This document shows positions 17,023-25,430 of a stretch of 64,000 nt of DNA, piece by piece; position 1 is the first letter of the stretch, and the number at the start of each line of letters is the position of its first letter. The notes under the pieces are model-generated. The model did no database searches. It saw nothing but the letters and a program-made list of their open reading frames with translations, and was not told where the DNA came from. Source of the stretch: Poritiphilus flavus (GTDB taxonomy: Bacteria; Bacteroidota; Bacteroidia; Flavobacteriales; Flavobacteriaceae). The stretch lies in NCBI RefSeq assembly GCF_009901585.1, contig NZ_WXYO01000002.1:774849-838848 (forward strand), in the 5' to 3' direction. A program made the position numbers and the translations under genes.

Positions 17023-17742
17023 ATGGACGTAAAAGTTTCCAGAAGTAAAGAAGCAGTGGCTGCTTACTTTTCCGAATACCTGGCCCATTTGATACGTAAG
17101 CAGGGTGAAACCCATATTGCCCTGTCAGGAGGTAGCACCCCAAAGATCGTTTTTGATCTTCTCGCTGAGGAATACAAGGACAGCATCAACTGGTCTGATG
17201 TGCATTTGTATTGGGGTGACGAACGCTGTGTTCCACCTGATGATGATCAGAGCAATTATAAGATGACCGTGACCCATTTGCTTTCCAAAATAGAGATCCC
17301 GGAAGATAATATTCATCGAATACTGGGAGAAACGGAACCGGAGGCAGAGGCTGATCGATATGGGGAACTGCTTTCGAATTTTCTTCCGGAAGCCAACGAA
17401 TTGCCTCAATTTGACCTGGTAATATTAGGTATGGGGGATGACGGGCATACCGCCTCGGTCTTTCCTCATGAAATTCAACTATGGGATTCGGAAAAGAACT
17501 GCGAAGTTGCTATTCACCCGGAATCCGGGCAACGACGTGTCACCATCACGGGTAAGTTGATAAATAACGCCAGGGAAGTGGCTTTTTTGGTCACAGGAGG
17601 AAGTAAAGCAGAAAAGGTAAAGGCCATTCTGCACAAGGAGAAAGACTACGAGCAATACCCCGCTGCCCTGGTTAACCCACAATCCGGAAAATTGTACTGG
17701 TTTTTGGACTCTGAAGCCGCGAAACTCGTCACTTCAGGTTGA
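17023..17742 (+). CDS. pgl: 6-phosphogluconolactonase
   Basis: Hydrolyses 6-phosphogluconolactone to 6-phosphogluconate, between the steps of zwf and gnd. The 239-residue protein has the SOL/DevB-family motifs: HIALSGGSTPKIVFDLLAE (phosphate loop), VHLYWGDERCVPPDDDQSNY, and DLVILGMGDDGHTASVFP with the catalytic His. It is the second gene of the zwf operon. Its 3' end overlaps the convergent thioesterase gene by 14 bases. Confidence 0.95.
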   Translation: MDVKVSRSKEAVAAYFSEYLAHLIRKQGETHIALSGGSTPKIVFDLLAEEYKDSINWSDVHLYWGDERCVPPDDDQSNYKMTVTHLLSKIEIPEDNIHRILGETEPEAEADRYGELLSNFLPEANELPQFDLVILGMGDDGHTASVFPHEIQLWDSEKNCEVAIHPESGQRRVTITGKLINNAREVAFLVTGGSKAEKVKAILHKEKDYEQYPAALVNPQSGKLYWFLDSEAAKLVTSG

Positions 17743-18274
17743 GCCTTACATTTTCGCCTTCTAGTTCCGGCAAATATGCATGGTGATCAAACTTAGACTC
17801 TTCGAATTCCGTACTCCGTTTAAAAGCTTGTTGTTTGCGTATTTTACTTCTGGCAAATCTTCGGACTCCCTGCTGATCGGTGAGAATCAATCCCGGCACA
17901 GGAACACTTTTACCTTTCTCATCTTTGGCCACCATGGTAAAATAAGAAGAGTTGCAATGTTTCCGCTCGCCGGAGGTTACGTTTTCTGATTCCACCCGTA
18001 CTCCAACTACCATGGAGGTCCGGCCGGTATAGTTAATTGAAGCTTTAAGGGTAACAAGTTCCCCAACTTCTATCGGATTCAGGAAGTCAACCCGATTTAC
18101 AGAAGCTGTCACACAGTAGCGCTGAGAGTGTTTGGAAGCACAGGCAAAGGCGATCTGGTCCATCAGATTCAGGATGTAACCACCGTGTACCTTTCCTCCA
18201 AAATTGGAATGCGAGGGTAACATTAGTTCTGTAATGGATAACCTGGATTCCCGGGCTGTTTTAAAGGAAGACAT
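17729..18274 (-). CDS. Acyl-CoA thioesterase (hotdog fold)
   Basis: A 181-residue single hotdog-fold thioesterase of the YciA/BACH type, hydrolysing acyl-CoA to free acid. Evidence: the conserved helix start SNFGGKVHGGYILNLMDQIA with an HGG turn, AFACASKHSQRYCVTASVNRVDFLNPIEVGELV, and GRTSMVVGVRVESEN. I start at ATG 18274 (MSSFKTARESRLS); the longer frame upstream overlaps the previous gene. It is the last gene of the rmuC operon, 2 bases after its neighbour, and it overlaps pgl at the 3' end. Confidence 0.87.
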   Translation of the reverse strand: MSSFKTARESRLSITELMLPSHSNFGGKVHGGYILNLMDQIAFACASKHSQRYCVTASVNRVDFLNPIEVGELVTLKASINYTGRTSMVVGVRVESENVTSGERKHCNSSYFTMVAKDEKGKSVPVPGLILTDQQGVRRFARSKIRKQQAFKRSTEFEESKFDHHAYLPELEGENVRLNLK

Positions 18275-18276
18275 AA

Positions 18277-18642
18277 TCAGTTCCTGAAGTGAGGTGAGCG
18301 TTCTTTTTGTACATTCTTGATAAAATACTTGGTGTCTCCCCACCAAAAAAAGGTGGCGTATCGTTCAATATAGTCCACTTTGACATATTGCCCCTGGTAT
18401 TCTTTCAGCTTTGCTATGACCTCTTTATCCTTTCCCTGAACGGAAAATTTAAAGATCTGCGCTCCGGAAATACCCTGACTAATCTCGCCTTCCCAGGTTT
18501 TGGATATAACGCCCTTTCTACTGATTTTGATCAATTCTCCGGATCTGACCCCTTCGCTAAACGGCACATAGTAAATGAAGGCGTAGTAGCAGGCGGATAA
18601 CAATAGAACTCCACCAATTACTAAGAATAATATCTTTTTCAC
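18277..18642 (-). CDS. Small membrane-anchored protein of unknown function
   Basis: A 121-residue protein with one N-terminal hydrophobic segment (MKKILFLVIGGVLLLSACYY); LSAC fits a lipobox, so it may be a lipoprotein with Cys18. The rest looks like a compact beta-domain: KISRKGVISKTWEGEISQG, IFKFSVQGKDKEVIAKLKEY, YVKVDYIERYATFFWWGDTK. Proteins of this kind in flavobacteria are sometimes mislabelled '6-phosphogluconate dehydrogenase' because they lie near gnd; nothing here supports that. It overlaps rmuC by 4 bases and belongs to the rmuC operon. Confidence 0.75.
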   Translation of the reverse strand: MKKILFLVIGGVLLLSACYYAFIYYVPFSEGVRSGELIKISRKGVISKTWEGEISQGISGAQIFKFSVQGKDKEVIAKLKEYQGQYVKVDYIERYATFFWWGDTKYFIKNVQKERSPHFRN

Positions 18643-19982
18643 AATTTCAATTTGGGTTCTTCAAAATCGTCTTGCTGCGCCCGTTTCAAAATGGGATCAG
18701 GCAGGCTCTTTTTAGCTTTGGCCCCCATTTTTTTGAGTTTTTCTATACTCGTAATGATATTACCCCGTCCCTCGACCAGTTTATTCATCGCTCCGCGATA
18801 TTCGTTCTTTGCCTCGTCCATTTTCTTACCCACTTTGGTGAGGTCTCCAACAAATCCTTCAAATTTGTCGTATAGCGCACCGGCCTGCCGTGCAATCTCT
18901 ATGGCGTTGCGCTGCTGTTTCTCGTTACTCCACATACTGTCAATAGTCCTGAGCGTTGCCAGAAGCGTGGAAGGGGTCACAATAACTATATTTCTTTCAA
19001 ATGCCCTGTTGTAAAGGTTGTTTTCCTGGTTTATGGCTACAGAAAAAGCAGTTTCAATCGGCACAAACATCAATACAAAATCCGGACTTTCCATTTCGTA
19101 TAGATCTTCGTATTTCTTTGCAGACAATTGGTCCACGTGCTTTTTAAGGGAGTTGATATGTTCTTTTAAATTCTGTTCCTTGGTTTCTTCATCGGCATTG
19201 ATATAGCGCTCGTAATCCGTAAGCGAAACCTTAGAGTCTACTACCATTTTTTTACCGTCGGGTAGATGGATGATAACGTCTGGCAAGACCCTGCTGCCAT
19301 CTTCGCGGCTAAAACTTTGCTGTACGCTGTATTCCCTGTCTTTTTCCAGTCCGGATTTTTCCAATACCCGCTCCAGCACCAATTCCCCCCAATTACCCTG
19401 GGTTTTACTATCTCCTTTCAAAGCTTTAGTGAGGTTTTCCGCTTCCTTGGTGATCTTTAGGTTTTGGTTCTGCAGATTTAGCAACTGCTCTTTCAGCGCC
19501 TGATGTATTCCATAGTTTTCTTTCCTGCTTTCTTCTACCTTCTTTTCAAACAACTGGATCTTTTCCTGTAAGGGGGTAAGGATGTTTTTGATATTCTTTT
19601 GGTTTTGCTCCGTAAACTTCACACTCTTCTCGTCCAGGATCTTATTAGCCAGATTTTCAAACTCCTTGGTAAATTTTTCCTGTAGCTTTAAGATCTCTTC
19701 TTTTTGCTCGTCATACTTAGACTGTAGATTTTCCAGATCAGCACGGTAGCGTGTGATCTGATTACCCAGTTGCTCTTTATGCAGCCTCAGTTCGTTTTTT
19801 TCTTCATTGGATTGCACCAATTGTTCATTGACCATGTTGAGATTATTCTTCAGCTGATCTTCTCTTTCCAGTAATCTGCTTTGCCGGGAAGTGGTCTTAA
19901 GATTTTGAATATAGATCCCAATAAAGTACCCCAGGGCCAAAAAGCCCACACCTACAATTATGTACAGCAAAAATTCATTCAT
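18639..19982 (-). CDS. rmuC: RmuC family protein
   Basis: A 447-residue RmuC homologue. An N-terminal membrane helix (LLYIIVGVGFLALGYFIGIYI) is followed by a long coiled coil (about 30-190, many Glu/Lys/Gln), then the RmuC domain with a nuclease-like core: TQGNWGELVLERVLEKSGL, LPDVIIHLPDGKKMVVDSKV, and PDFVLMFVPIETAFSVAI. In E. coli loss of RmuC raises inversions at short inverted repeats, and the family is placed in the PD-(D/E)XK nuclease fold (established, not visible directly). It heads a three-gene operon. Confidence 0.92.
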   Translation of the reverse strand: MNEFLLYIIVGVGFLALGYFIGIYIQNLKTTSRQSRLLEREDQLKNNLNMVNEQLVQSNEEKNELRLHKEQLGNQITRYRADLENLQSKYDEQKEEILKLQEKFTKEFENLANKILDEKSVKFTEQNQKNIKNILTPLQEKIQLFEKKVEESRKENYGIHQALKEQLLNLQNQNLKITKEAENLTKALKGDSKTQGNWGELVLERVLEKSGLEKDREYSVQQSFSREDGSRVLPDVIIHLPDGKKMVVDSKVSLTDYERYINADEETKEQNLKEHINSLKKHVDQLSAKKYEDLYEMESPDFVLMFVPIETAFSVAINQENNLYNRAFERNIVIVTPSTLLATLRTIDSMWSNEKQQRNAIEIARQAGALYDKFEGFVGDLTKVGKKMDEAKNEYRGAMNKLVEGRGNIITSIEKLKKMGAKAKKSLPDPILKRAQQDDFEEPKLKL

Positions 19983-20046
19983 CTAATTCTCAATTGGTAA
20001 GCATAAAGATACAGGTTTGGGTTTAAACCAACCACTGCGAAATAGG

Positions 20047-20844
20047 CTACTTATTAACTTTGAAGGAGGCAGTTCGTGGGTCGAATACAAGTGTATCTTC
20101 GGGGAACAACTTTTCGAAACTGTGTCGCGCGATAAGCTCGGAAGGGGTGCCAAAGGCATTCTGTTCATTATCAAGTACTAACAGCTTGTCGCACAACTGA
20201 ATGGCAAGCTCTATTTCATGGGTGGTGAAAAGAATGGTTTTCCCATGTTCGTGGGCTATTCGCTGCAACAGTTTGAGGATCTGTACCTTGTGATAAAGAT
20301 CAAGATGTGTGGTCGGTTCATCCAACAATATAATTCGAGTATCCTGTGCCAGGGCTCTTGCGATAAATACCCTTTGTAACTGCCCGTCACTAAGCTCAAA
20401 ACACTTTTTTTGTACCAGCTTTTCAATTTGCATCCACTCCACGGCTTCAAGAACTACTTTCCTGTCTTGTGCAGTAAGGCTACCGATCCAATTGGTGTGA
20501 GGGTGTCTGCCCAAACTCACTAATTCCAGCGCTGTTAGATTTCCGGAAGCAGTGGGCTCCGTTAGTACCACACTTAGTAACTCAGCAAGTTTTCGCTGAT
20601 TTATTTCCTTTAATGCTTCGCCATTAACAGAAAGATTCCCGGATAGCGACGGCTGTACGCCTCCAAGTGTGCGAAGTAAAGTACTTTTTCCGATACCGTT
20701 TACCCCTACAATTCCCACCAATTCAGAAGATTGTAATGAAAAAGTAAGTCCTTCGACCACACGGATCTCCCTGGATCCCCGACCGTAACCAATGCAGAGG
20801 TCTTCTGCAGAAAGCGTTGTGTTATGTTTTAAGTTTAAGTTCAA
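20047..20844 (-). CDS. ABC transporter ATP-binding protein, FecE/BtuD type
   Basis: A 265-residue ATPase that would power uptake through the neighbouring permease. Visible: Walker A GVNGIGKST, Q-loop region, signature LSDGQLQRVFIARALAQ (LSGGQ with Asp in third place) and Walker B IILLDEPTTHLD, followed by the H-loop FTTHEIELA. Context (B12 riboswitch and receptor) suggests cobalamin. The start is unclear: no in-frame ATG exists, and TTG 20844 lies inside a 6-base AAGTTT-type repeat that encodes the first residues NLNLKHN. Translation may also be coupled to the permease gene, whose stop lies 49 bases upstream. Confidence 0.88.
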   Translation of the reverse strand: MNLNLKHNTTLSAEDLCIGYGRGSREIRVVEGLTFSLQSSELVGIVGVNGIGKSTLLRTLGGVQPSLSGNLSVNGEALKEINQRKLAELLSVVLTEPTASGNLTALELVSLGRHPHTNWIGSLTAQDRKVVLEAVEWMQIEKLVQKKCFELSDGQLQRVFIARALAQDTRIILLDEPTTHLDLYHKVQILKLLQRIAHEHGKTILFTTHEIELAIQLCDKLLVLDNEQNAFGTPSELIARHSFEKLFPEDTLVFDPRTASFKVNK

Positions 20845-20862
20845 GTTAAAGTATAAGTTGAT
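20823..20862. repeat. 6-base AAGTTT-type repeat at the ATPase start
   Basis: Six imperfect copies of AAGTTT/AAGTTC/AAGTAT run across the start of the ATP-binding protein gene. The same unit is found near 2797-2846, 7230-7262 and 54574-54602. Because the unit is a multiple of three, copy number changes keep the frame. Confidence 0.65.
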
Positions 20863-20893
20863 GGCATATGGCCTGTTATTTCAGAATCCGACA

Positions 20894-21925
20894 TTAGAAC
20901 ATCATCTTTCTTTTCCGAATAAGCAACCAGATCACCACCGGTGCTCCAACCAATGAGGTTATAGCGTTAATGGGTAAAATATACGAAGTAGAGGGCAGTT
21001 GCGCCAGCGTATCGCATAAAAGAAGAATAATAGCCCCGTACAGAAGTACCGCGGGCAGCAGGATTCTATGGTTTGTGGTATCGAAAATCTGCCGTGTAAG
21101 ATGGGGTACTGCCAACCCTATAAAAGCAATGGGTCCGGCAAAGGCCGTAATGGTACCGGCAAGAAGTCCGGTCGCGATAATGATGATATACCTGGATCTT
21201 TGTATGGCAACCCCCATACTTCTGGCATAATTCTCTCCAAGTAAGAAAGCGTTCAATGGCTTTATGGTTAGTATACTAAGGATAACTCCAATGAGGATCA
21301 AGCCCAGTAGCAGGGATATTTGTGCCCAGGACAGGTTTCCCACACTGCCGAAAGACCAGAATATGAACTGCTGCAGCTTCTCTGCACCTGTGAAATAGGA
21401 GAGTACAGTTACAATTGCAGCTGTGATGCTTCCAAACATAAGCCCGATTATTAGCAGAGCCATGGTGTCCCTGACTTTTGAGGCAACGACTACCACTGCC
21501 AGCAAAACCACAAAACTGCCTATACTCGATGCGATTGCCAGGGAAACGTCATTGGCAATATTGTAAGAGATCAGGCCGGAGAATACAGAGGATCCCATGA
21601 TCAACAGCGCAGCCCCCAGACTGGCACCCGCGCTGATCCCCAGAACAAAAGGTCCGGCCAGAGGATTTCTAAAGAGGGTTTGCATCAACAAACCGCTTAG
21701 GGAAAGCCCACTGCCTATCAATATGGCTGTTACTGCTTTGGGAATACGGTAGTTCCAAATGATATAACGCCAGGATTCCGACTGTACGTCGCCCCCGATC
21801 AGGGCATTAATAGTATCTTTAAGAGGAATGTTTACTGATCCCAGGCTGATATTGACCCCAAGAGAACACAGTAGCAGCAACAGTAGCAGCACAAAAGAAA
21901 AGGTATATGATCTTTCTTTTTCCAA
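20894..21925 (-). CDS. FecCD/BtuC family ABC transporter permease
   Basis: A 343-residue inner-membrane permease with about ten hydrophobic segments. Family marks: RIPKAVTAILIGSGLSLSGLLMQTLFRNPLAGPFVLGISAGA near residues 50-90, YFTGAEKLQQFIFWSFGSV, and the coupling-helix region GPIAFIGLAVPHLTRQIFDTTNHR. Such dimers carry iron-siderophores, haem or vitamin B12; context favours B12. Its start lies 1 base after the stop of the binding-protein gene, so they are co-translated. Confidence 0.92.
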   Translation of the reverse strand: MEKERSYTFSFVLLLLLLLCSLGVNISLGSVNIPLKDTINALIGGDVQSESWRYIIWNYRIPKAVTAILIGSGLSLSGLLMQTLFRNPLAGPFVLGISAGASLGAALLIMGSSVFSGLISYNIANDVSLAIASSIGSFVVLLAVVVVASKVRDTMALLIIGLMFGSITAAIVTVLSYFTGAEKLQQFIFWSFGSVGNLSWAQISLLLGLILIGVILSILTIKPLNAFLLGENYARSMGVAIQRSRYIIIIATGLLAGTITAFAGPIAFIGLAVPHLTRQIFDTTNHRILLPAVLLYGAIILLLCDTLAQLPSTSYILPINAITSLVGAPVVIWLLIRKRKMMF

Positions 21926-21926
21926 A

Positions 21927-23069
21927 TTACTCCAGGGGCTTAAAGAAAAATAGTTCGTGATCAGGAAGCAATTCCGGATGGAAGATATGGATCAGATCTT
22001 TGAGTACCACATCAGGTCTGTTCGGTGCGTACTCATAAAACAATAAGCCGCCGGTCTCCCCAATGCTGCGAGCATGCGTAAAAACCCTTTTGTTTTTAAA
22101 AGCGCTAAACTGCAGGTAGTGTCGGTTTGTCTCTTCCAATTCATTATAGGAAGTATGCATTGAGGGGTTCAGCCAAAAGTCAGCATCCTGGGCTCTTTCC
22201 AGCACACTTTCAATACTTAAACCAATGCTCCCGGTATTCTCAGTTTCCTTCCACAGATAGTTCGTATTAGCATCTCTAAGAAATTCTGCCATCCAGCTTT
22301 TTCCACCGGCCACATACCACACATCCTTGTAAAGTCCACCACTTAAGATGGTAGGTTTGGTCTTAGCCTGAAGGGCCAGTTCTTTGGCTCGGGCATAGGA
22401 CAGTTCGATCGCTTTATAAAGGCTATCTCCTTTTTTCTCCAGACCGAAAAAAGGAGCAAAAAACTTGATCCATTCTGCCTTTCCCAACGGGGTTTCTTCT
22501 GTCCAGTCCCCGTTGTAGACCAAAGGGATCCCTGCTTGCTGAAGCGTTTCATAGGCTTTATTCTTTCCGCTTATGCCAAAGCCAACCATGAGTTCCGGGC
22601 TGAGTTCCATTAGGATTTCCGTATTTATCGCTTCGTTGGTCCCTAATTCCTTCACCTGTCCGGATGCTATCCGTTTCCTGGTCTCTTTGGAAGAGACAAA
22701 CTGGGAATTCGGAAAGCCCACCAGTCTATCCGCGACACCAAGGGATTCCAGGGCTGGAATATGCGTGGTGGATGTTACCACGATCCGTTCTACAGGTACC
22801 CGGACCACAGCGTCATATTTTTCCTTATCTAGCGATATTTCCGGGGTATTTTTCGGGACCAGGGCATATGAAAATCCGGATTTAGCATCCGGCCAGGGAG
22901 AAGAGACCTCAATTACCTTAATTCCTTGTTCTGTTTCCTTAATCGTGAAGCCCCTGGCGTAGGTTATGGATGCTTTGGAGGTAGCCATGGCCCTTTGCTC
23001 AGAAGTGGTCTCCTTCTGTTTGCAGCAGCAAACCAAAAGGATTAACAGCCAACATATAGATCTATTCAA
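21927..23069 (-). CDS. ABC transporter substrate-binding lipoprotein (BtuF/FecB-like)
   Basis: A periplasmic binding protein with the two-lobed TroA-like fold: PVERIVVTSTTHIPALESLGVADRLVGFP, KELGTNEAINTEILMELSPELMVGFG, and PTILSGGLYKDVWYVAGGKSWMAEFL. I favour TTG 23069, giving about 380 residues beginning with a short signal and lipobox (NRSICWLLILLVCCCKQKE), because the longer frame from ATG 23135 would start upstream of the promoter's -35-like element at 23122-23125. It is the first gene of the ABC operon. Ligand cobalamin is inferred from context. Confidence 0.85.
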   Translation of the reverse strand: MNRSICWLLILLVCCCKQKETTSEQRAMATSKASITYARGFTIKETEQGIKVIEVSSPWPDAKSGFSYALVPKNTPEISLDKEKYDAVVRVPVERIVVTSTTHIPALESLGVADRLVGFPNSQFVSSKETRKRIASGQVKELGTNEAINTEILMELSPELMVGFGISGKNKAYETLQQAGIPLVYNGDWTEETPLGKAEWIKFFAPFFGLEKKGDSLYKAIELSYARAKELALQAKTKPTILSGGLYKDVWYVAGGKSWMAEFLRDANTNYLWKETENTGSIGLSIESVLERAQDADFWLNPSMHTSYNELEETNRHYLQFSAFKNKRVFTHARSIGETGGLLFYEYAPNRPDVVLKDLIHIFHPELLPDHELFFFKPLE

Positions 23070-23092
23070 AATCCAGGATTTTCTATTTTTTT

Positions 23093-23125
23093 CAAATGTA
23101 GTATTATTTGATCTTTGGCTACAAA
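23093..23125 (-). promoter_or_regulatory. Promoter of the ABC transporter operon
   Basis: On the minus strand TTTG (23125-23122), 21 bases, TACATTTG (23100-23093): a strong Bacteroidetes promoter. It lies within the 5' end of the longest reading frame and therefore supports the downstream TTG start at 23069. No riboswitch is seen between it and the gene. Confidence 0.7.
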
Positions 23126-23239
23126 GTTGTATCAAATTGTTTACCTTCGTTCCGGAATTTTGGTTCCTTTTGGGTAATTGACCCCATTAGGATTAAAAGG
23201 GAATCCAGTGATTTGGATTGTGATTTGAGAACTTAAGCC

Positions 23240-23455
23240 TTTGAAACCTTCAAAAAGCTTTGCTCATTTCGAGAGGTAGCTCATACAAGCAATCTGAAAA
23301 TTCTGGAACTGTTCCCGCAACTGTAAGCTTTGCCGATCCATTCTGATCTGTTTTTAGATCAAAATGTTTGAGGCGGCTGCCATTTCTTCGATACCACTGC
23401 TCTAAAAAGGGCGGGAAGGTCGATGGCAGTACGTAAGTCAGGAGACCTGCCAAAT
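23240..23455 (+). ncRNA. Cobalamin (vitamin B12) riboswitch
   Basis: The core elements appear in order on the plus strand: GAGAGGTAGCTC (about 23268-23282), GGAACTGTTCCCGCAACTG (23305-23323), the GATACCACTGC motif (about 23391), GGGCGGGAAGG (23409-23419) and the B12 box AGTCAGGAGACCTGCC (23436-23451). This is the classic adenosylcobalamin-type aptamer, which shuts down expression when B12 is plentiful. It stands about 90 bases before the TonB receptor start; the downstream expression platform probably acts on the ribosome-binding region, since I see no T-run hairpin. Ends are approximate. Confidence 0.93.
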
Positions 23456-23540
23456 TCGGTTAATCATTGTTAAACTTTCGGGATAAAAGTTTACGTATGG
23501 GTACACACATACTACACTCCCGTTTATTGAATTAAACAAC

Positions 23541-25415
23541 ATGGGTAAAAAACCATTGGGCTTATGTATCGCGGTTTTGGCGAGTGCAGGCCTGGTTGCG
23601 CAGGTGCAACAAAAAGACTCCACAGACATTCAGTACCTCGATGAGGTTGTGGTCACAGACACGCGTTTTGAGATAAAACGCGAGCAGTCCGGAAAAACTG
23701 TGATTAAGATTGGGGCCGAAGAGCTCCAGAGAAGCTACGGTCAGACTTTGGCTCAGGTGATCAATGTTAAGAGCGGAATCGAGATAGCCGGTAGTAGGGG
23801 AAGGGAAGGAGCCGTACTAGGAGTTTTCGCAAGAGGAGGCCGGGGCCGACAGGTGTTGGTGATCATAGACGGTATAAGGGTTTCGGACCCCTCGTCTTTT
23901 TCATCGGAATACGATCTGAGGTTATTGCCCATAGCCTCTATTGAGTCCATCGAGATTATCAAAGGTGCGGCCAGTACACTTTACGGTACGAACGCGGCTA
24001 CAGCAGTGATCAATATCACTACTAAACAAGCATCCGAAAAAGGAATCTCGGCCAATTTTCAGTCCAGTATTGGAACAAATCAGACTGCCGGGGAACAGAA
24101 TTACAATTTTGGGAATTTTGAAAACAATGCCCGGGTTTCCGGAACGGTTGACAAGCTGAGCTACACCCTGGATTTTGCCGCACGTAACTCGGAAGGCTTA
24201 TCGGCCATAGTTACTCCGGAAAACGAGGAAGATACTTTTTCCAATGTCAGTACAAACCTGAAGATCGGTTACCAGATAAGCGAGCGATTCAATCTTGGGA
24301 TTTTTGGAAATCAAACTAAACTAAAGACAGATTTCGACGAGTCTTTCGGACTTGTAGATGCGCCCTATCAATTCATTAGTGAACAAAAAAGGGTAGGTAT
24401 CAATGCCTCACATACGTATAAAGGTGGTGGGATATATTTAAACGCGGCATACAGTGATTTTGAGTCTGAAAATATCAGTGCCTTCCCAAGTAGCTTCGTG
24501 GGTCAGAATTATGTACTTGATCTCTATAACAAGACGAGCTTCGCGAACGGGATTAATGCAATTTTGGGGGTGAATTATATTAAGGACGATGCGCAGTTCT
24601 CAGCGGATCAGGATTTTACCATTATTGATCCATACCTGAATATGGTTTATGTTTCGGAATTTGGACTTAATGTTAATGCCGGAGCCCGGCTGAACAACCA
24701 TTCGGAATACGGAACACAGCTGGTGTACAATTTGAATCCTTCATTCAGTCTGCAAACGGACAAAGGCTATTTGAAATTTTTAGGTTCCTTTGCCACTTCG
24801 TACATAACCCCTTCTTTGACTCAATTGTTTGGTGATTTTGGGGCGAATCCTGATCTGGAACCGGAAGAGAACAGGACCCTCGAAGGTGGCGTAGAATATG
24901 CCTTGTCCTCAGGTCTTCGTCTTAGCGCATTGTACTTCAACAGGAGAGAGGAGAATTTTGTGTTTTTTGACAATGCAACAGGTACCTATGGCAACGCGGA
25001 TAACATCATAAAAGCCCAGGGATTGGAACTGGAGGCGAATTGGAAACCCCTTGATAAACTGGTAGTAAGTACCAATTATACTTTTACGGAAAGAAAGGGA
25101 GACAACGCGATCCGCATACCAAAACACAAGGCCAATCTGCTGTGTGCCTATGATCTCTCGGAGAGGACTTCCGCTTCCTTTAGCTATTCTTATACGGGGG
25201 AGCGTTCCGATACGGATTTTAATGTTTTTCCCTTTGTAGATGTGCCTTTGGATGCCTTTTCTTTGGTCGGCCTTCACCTACAGCATAAGCTTATTGAAGA
25301 AAAACTCAGAATATTCCTTAATATGGAAAACCTATTGAATGAGGAATTCACGGAAGTCCTTGGTTTTACAACCAGGGGAAGGAATATCAGTATGGGAATT
25401 AACCTTACCTTGTAA
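23541..25415 (+). CDS. btuB: TonB-dependent vitamin B12 receptor
   Basis: A 624-residue outer-membrane receptor. It has a signal peptide (MGKKPLGLCIAVLASAGLVAQ), a likely TonB box in YLDEVVVTDTRF, a plug domain (LAQVINVKSGIEIAG, VLVIIDGIRVSDPS, IESIEIIKGAASTLYGTNAA) and a 22-strand-type barrel ending in ISMGINLTL. The cobalamin riboswitch directly upstream is the main ground for assigning B12 as its ligand. The length is close to that of E. coli BtuB (614). The B12-binding protein gene follows after 15 bases, in the same transcript. Confidence 0.92.
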   Translation: MGKKPLGLCIAVLASAGLVAQVQQKDSTDIQYLDEVVVTDTRFEIKREQSGKTVIKIGAEELQRSYGQTLAQVINVKSGIEIAGSRGREGAVLGVFARGGRGRQVLVIIDGIRVSDPSSFSSEYDLRLLPIASIESIEIIKGAASTLYGTNAATAVINITTKQASEKGISANFQSSIGTNQTAGEQNYNFGNFENNARVSGTVDKLSYTLDFAARNSEGLSAIVTPENEEDTFSNVSTNLKIGYQISERFNLGIFGNQTKLKTDFDESFGLVDAPYQFISEQKRVGINASHTYKGGGIYLNAAYSDFESENISAFPSSFVGQNYVLDLYNKTSFANGINAILGVNYIKDDAQFSADQDFTIIDPYLNMVYVSEFGLNVNAGARLNNHSEYGTQLVYNLNPSFSLQTDKGYLKFLGSFATSYITPSLTQLFGDFGANPDLEPEENRTLEGGVEYALSSGLRLSALYFNRREENFVFFDNATGTYGNADNIIKAQGLELEANWKPLDKLVVSTNYTFTERKGDNAIRIPKHKANLLCAYDLSERTSASFSYSYTGERSDTDFNVFPFVDVPLDAFSLVGLHLQHKLIEEKLRIFLNMENLLNEEFTEVLGFTTRGRNISMGINLTL

Positions 25416-25430
25416 TCTAAATCGAGTGTT

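Noticed and set aside
18277..18642. 6-phosphogluconate dehydrogenase fragment
   Set aside because: No dehydrogenase motif; a full gnd gene is present at 13918-15330.
23136..23240. A second cobalamin riboswitch facing the ABC operon
   Set aside because: No B12 box or GGGAAGG-type core is found on the minus strand here.
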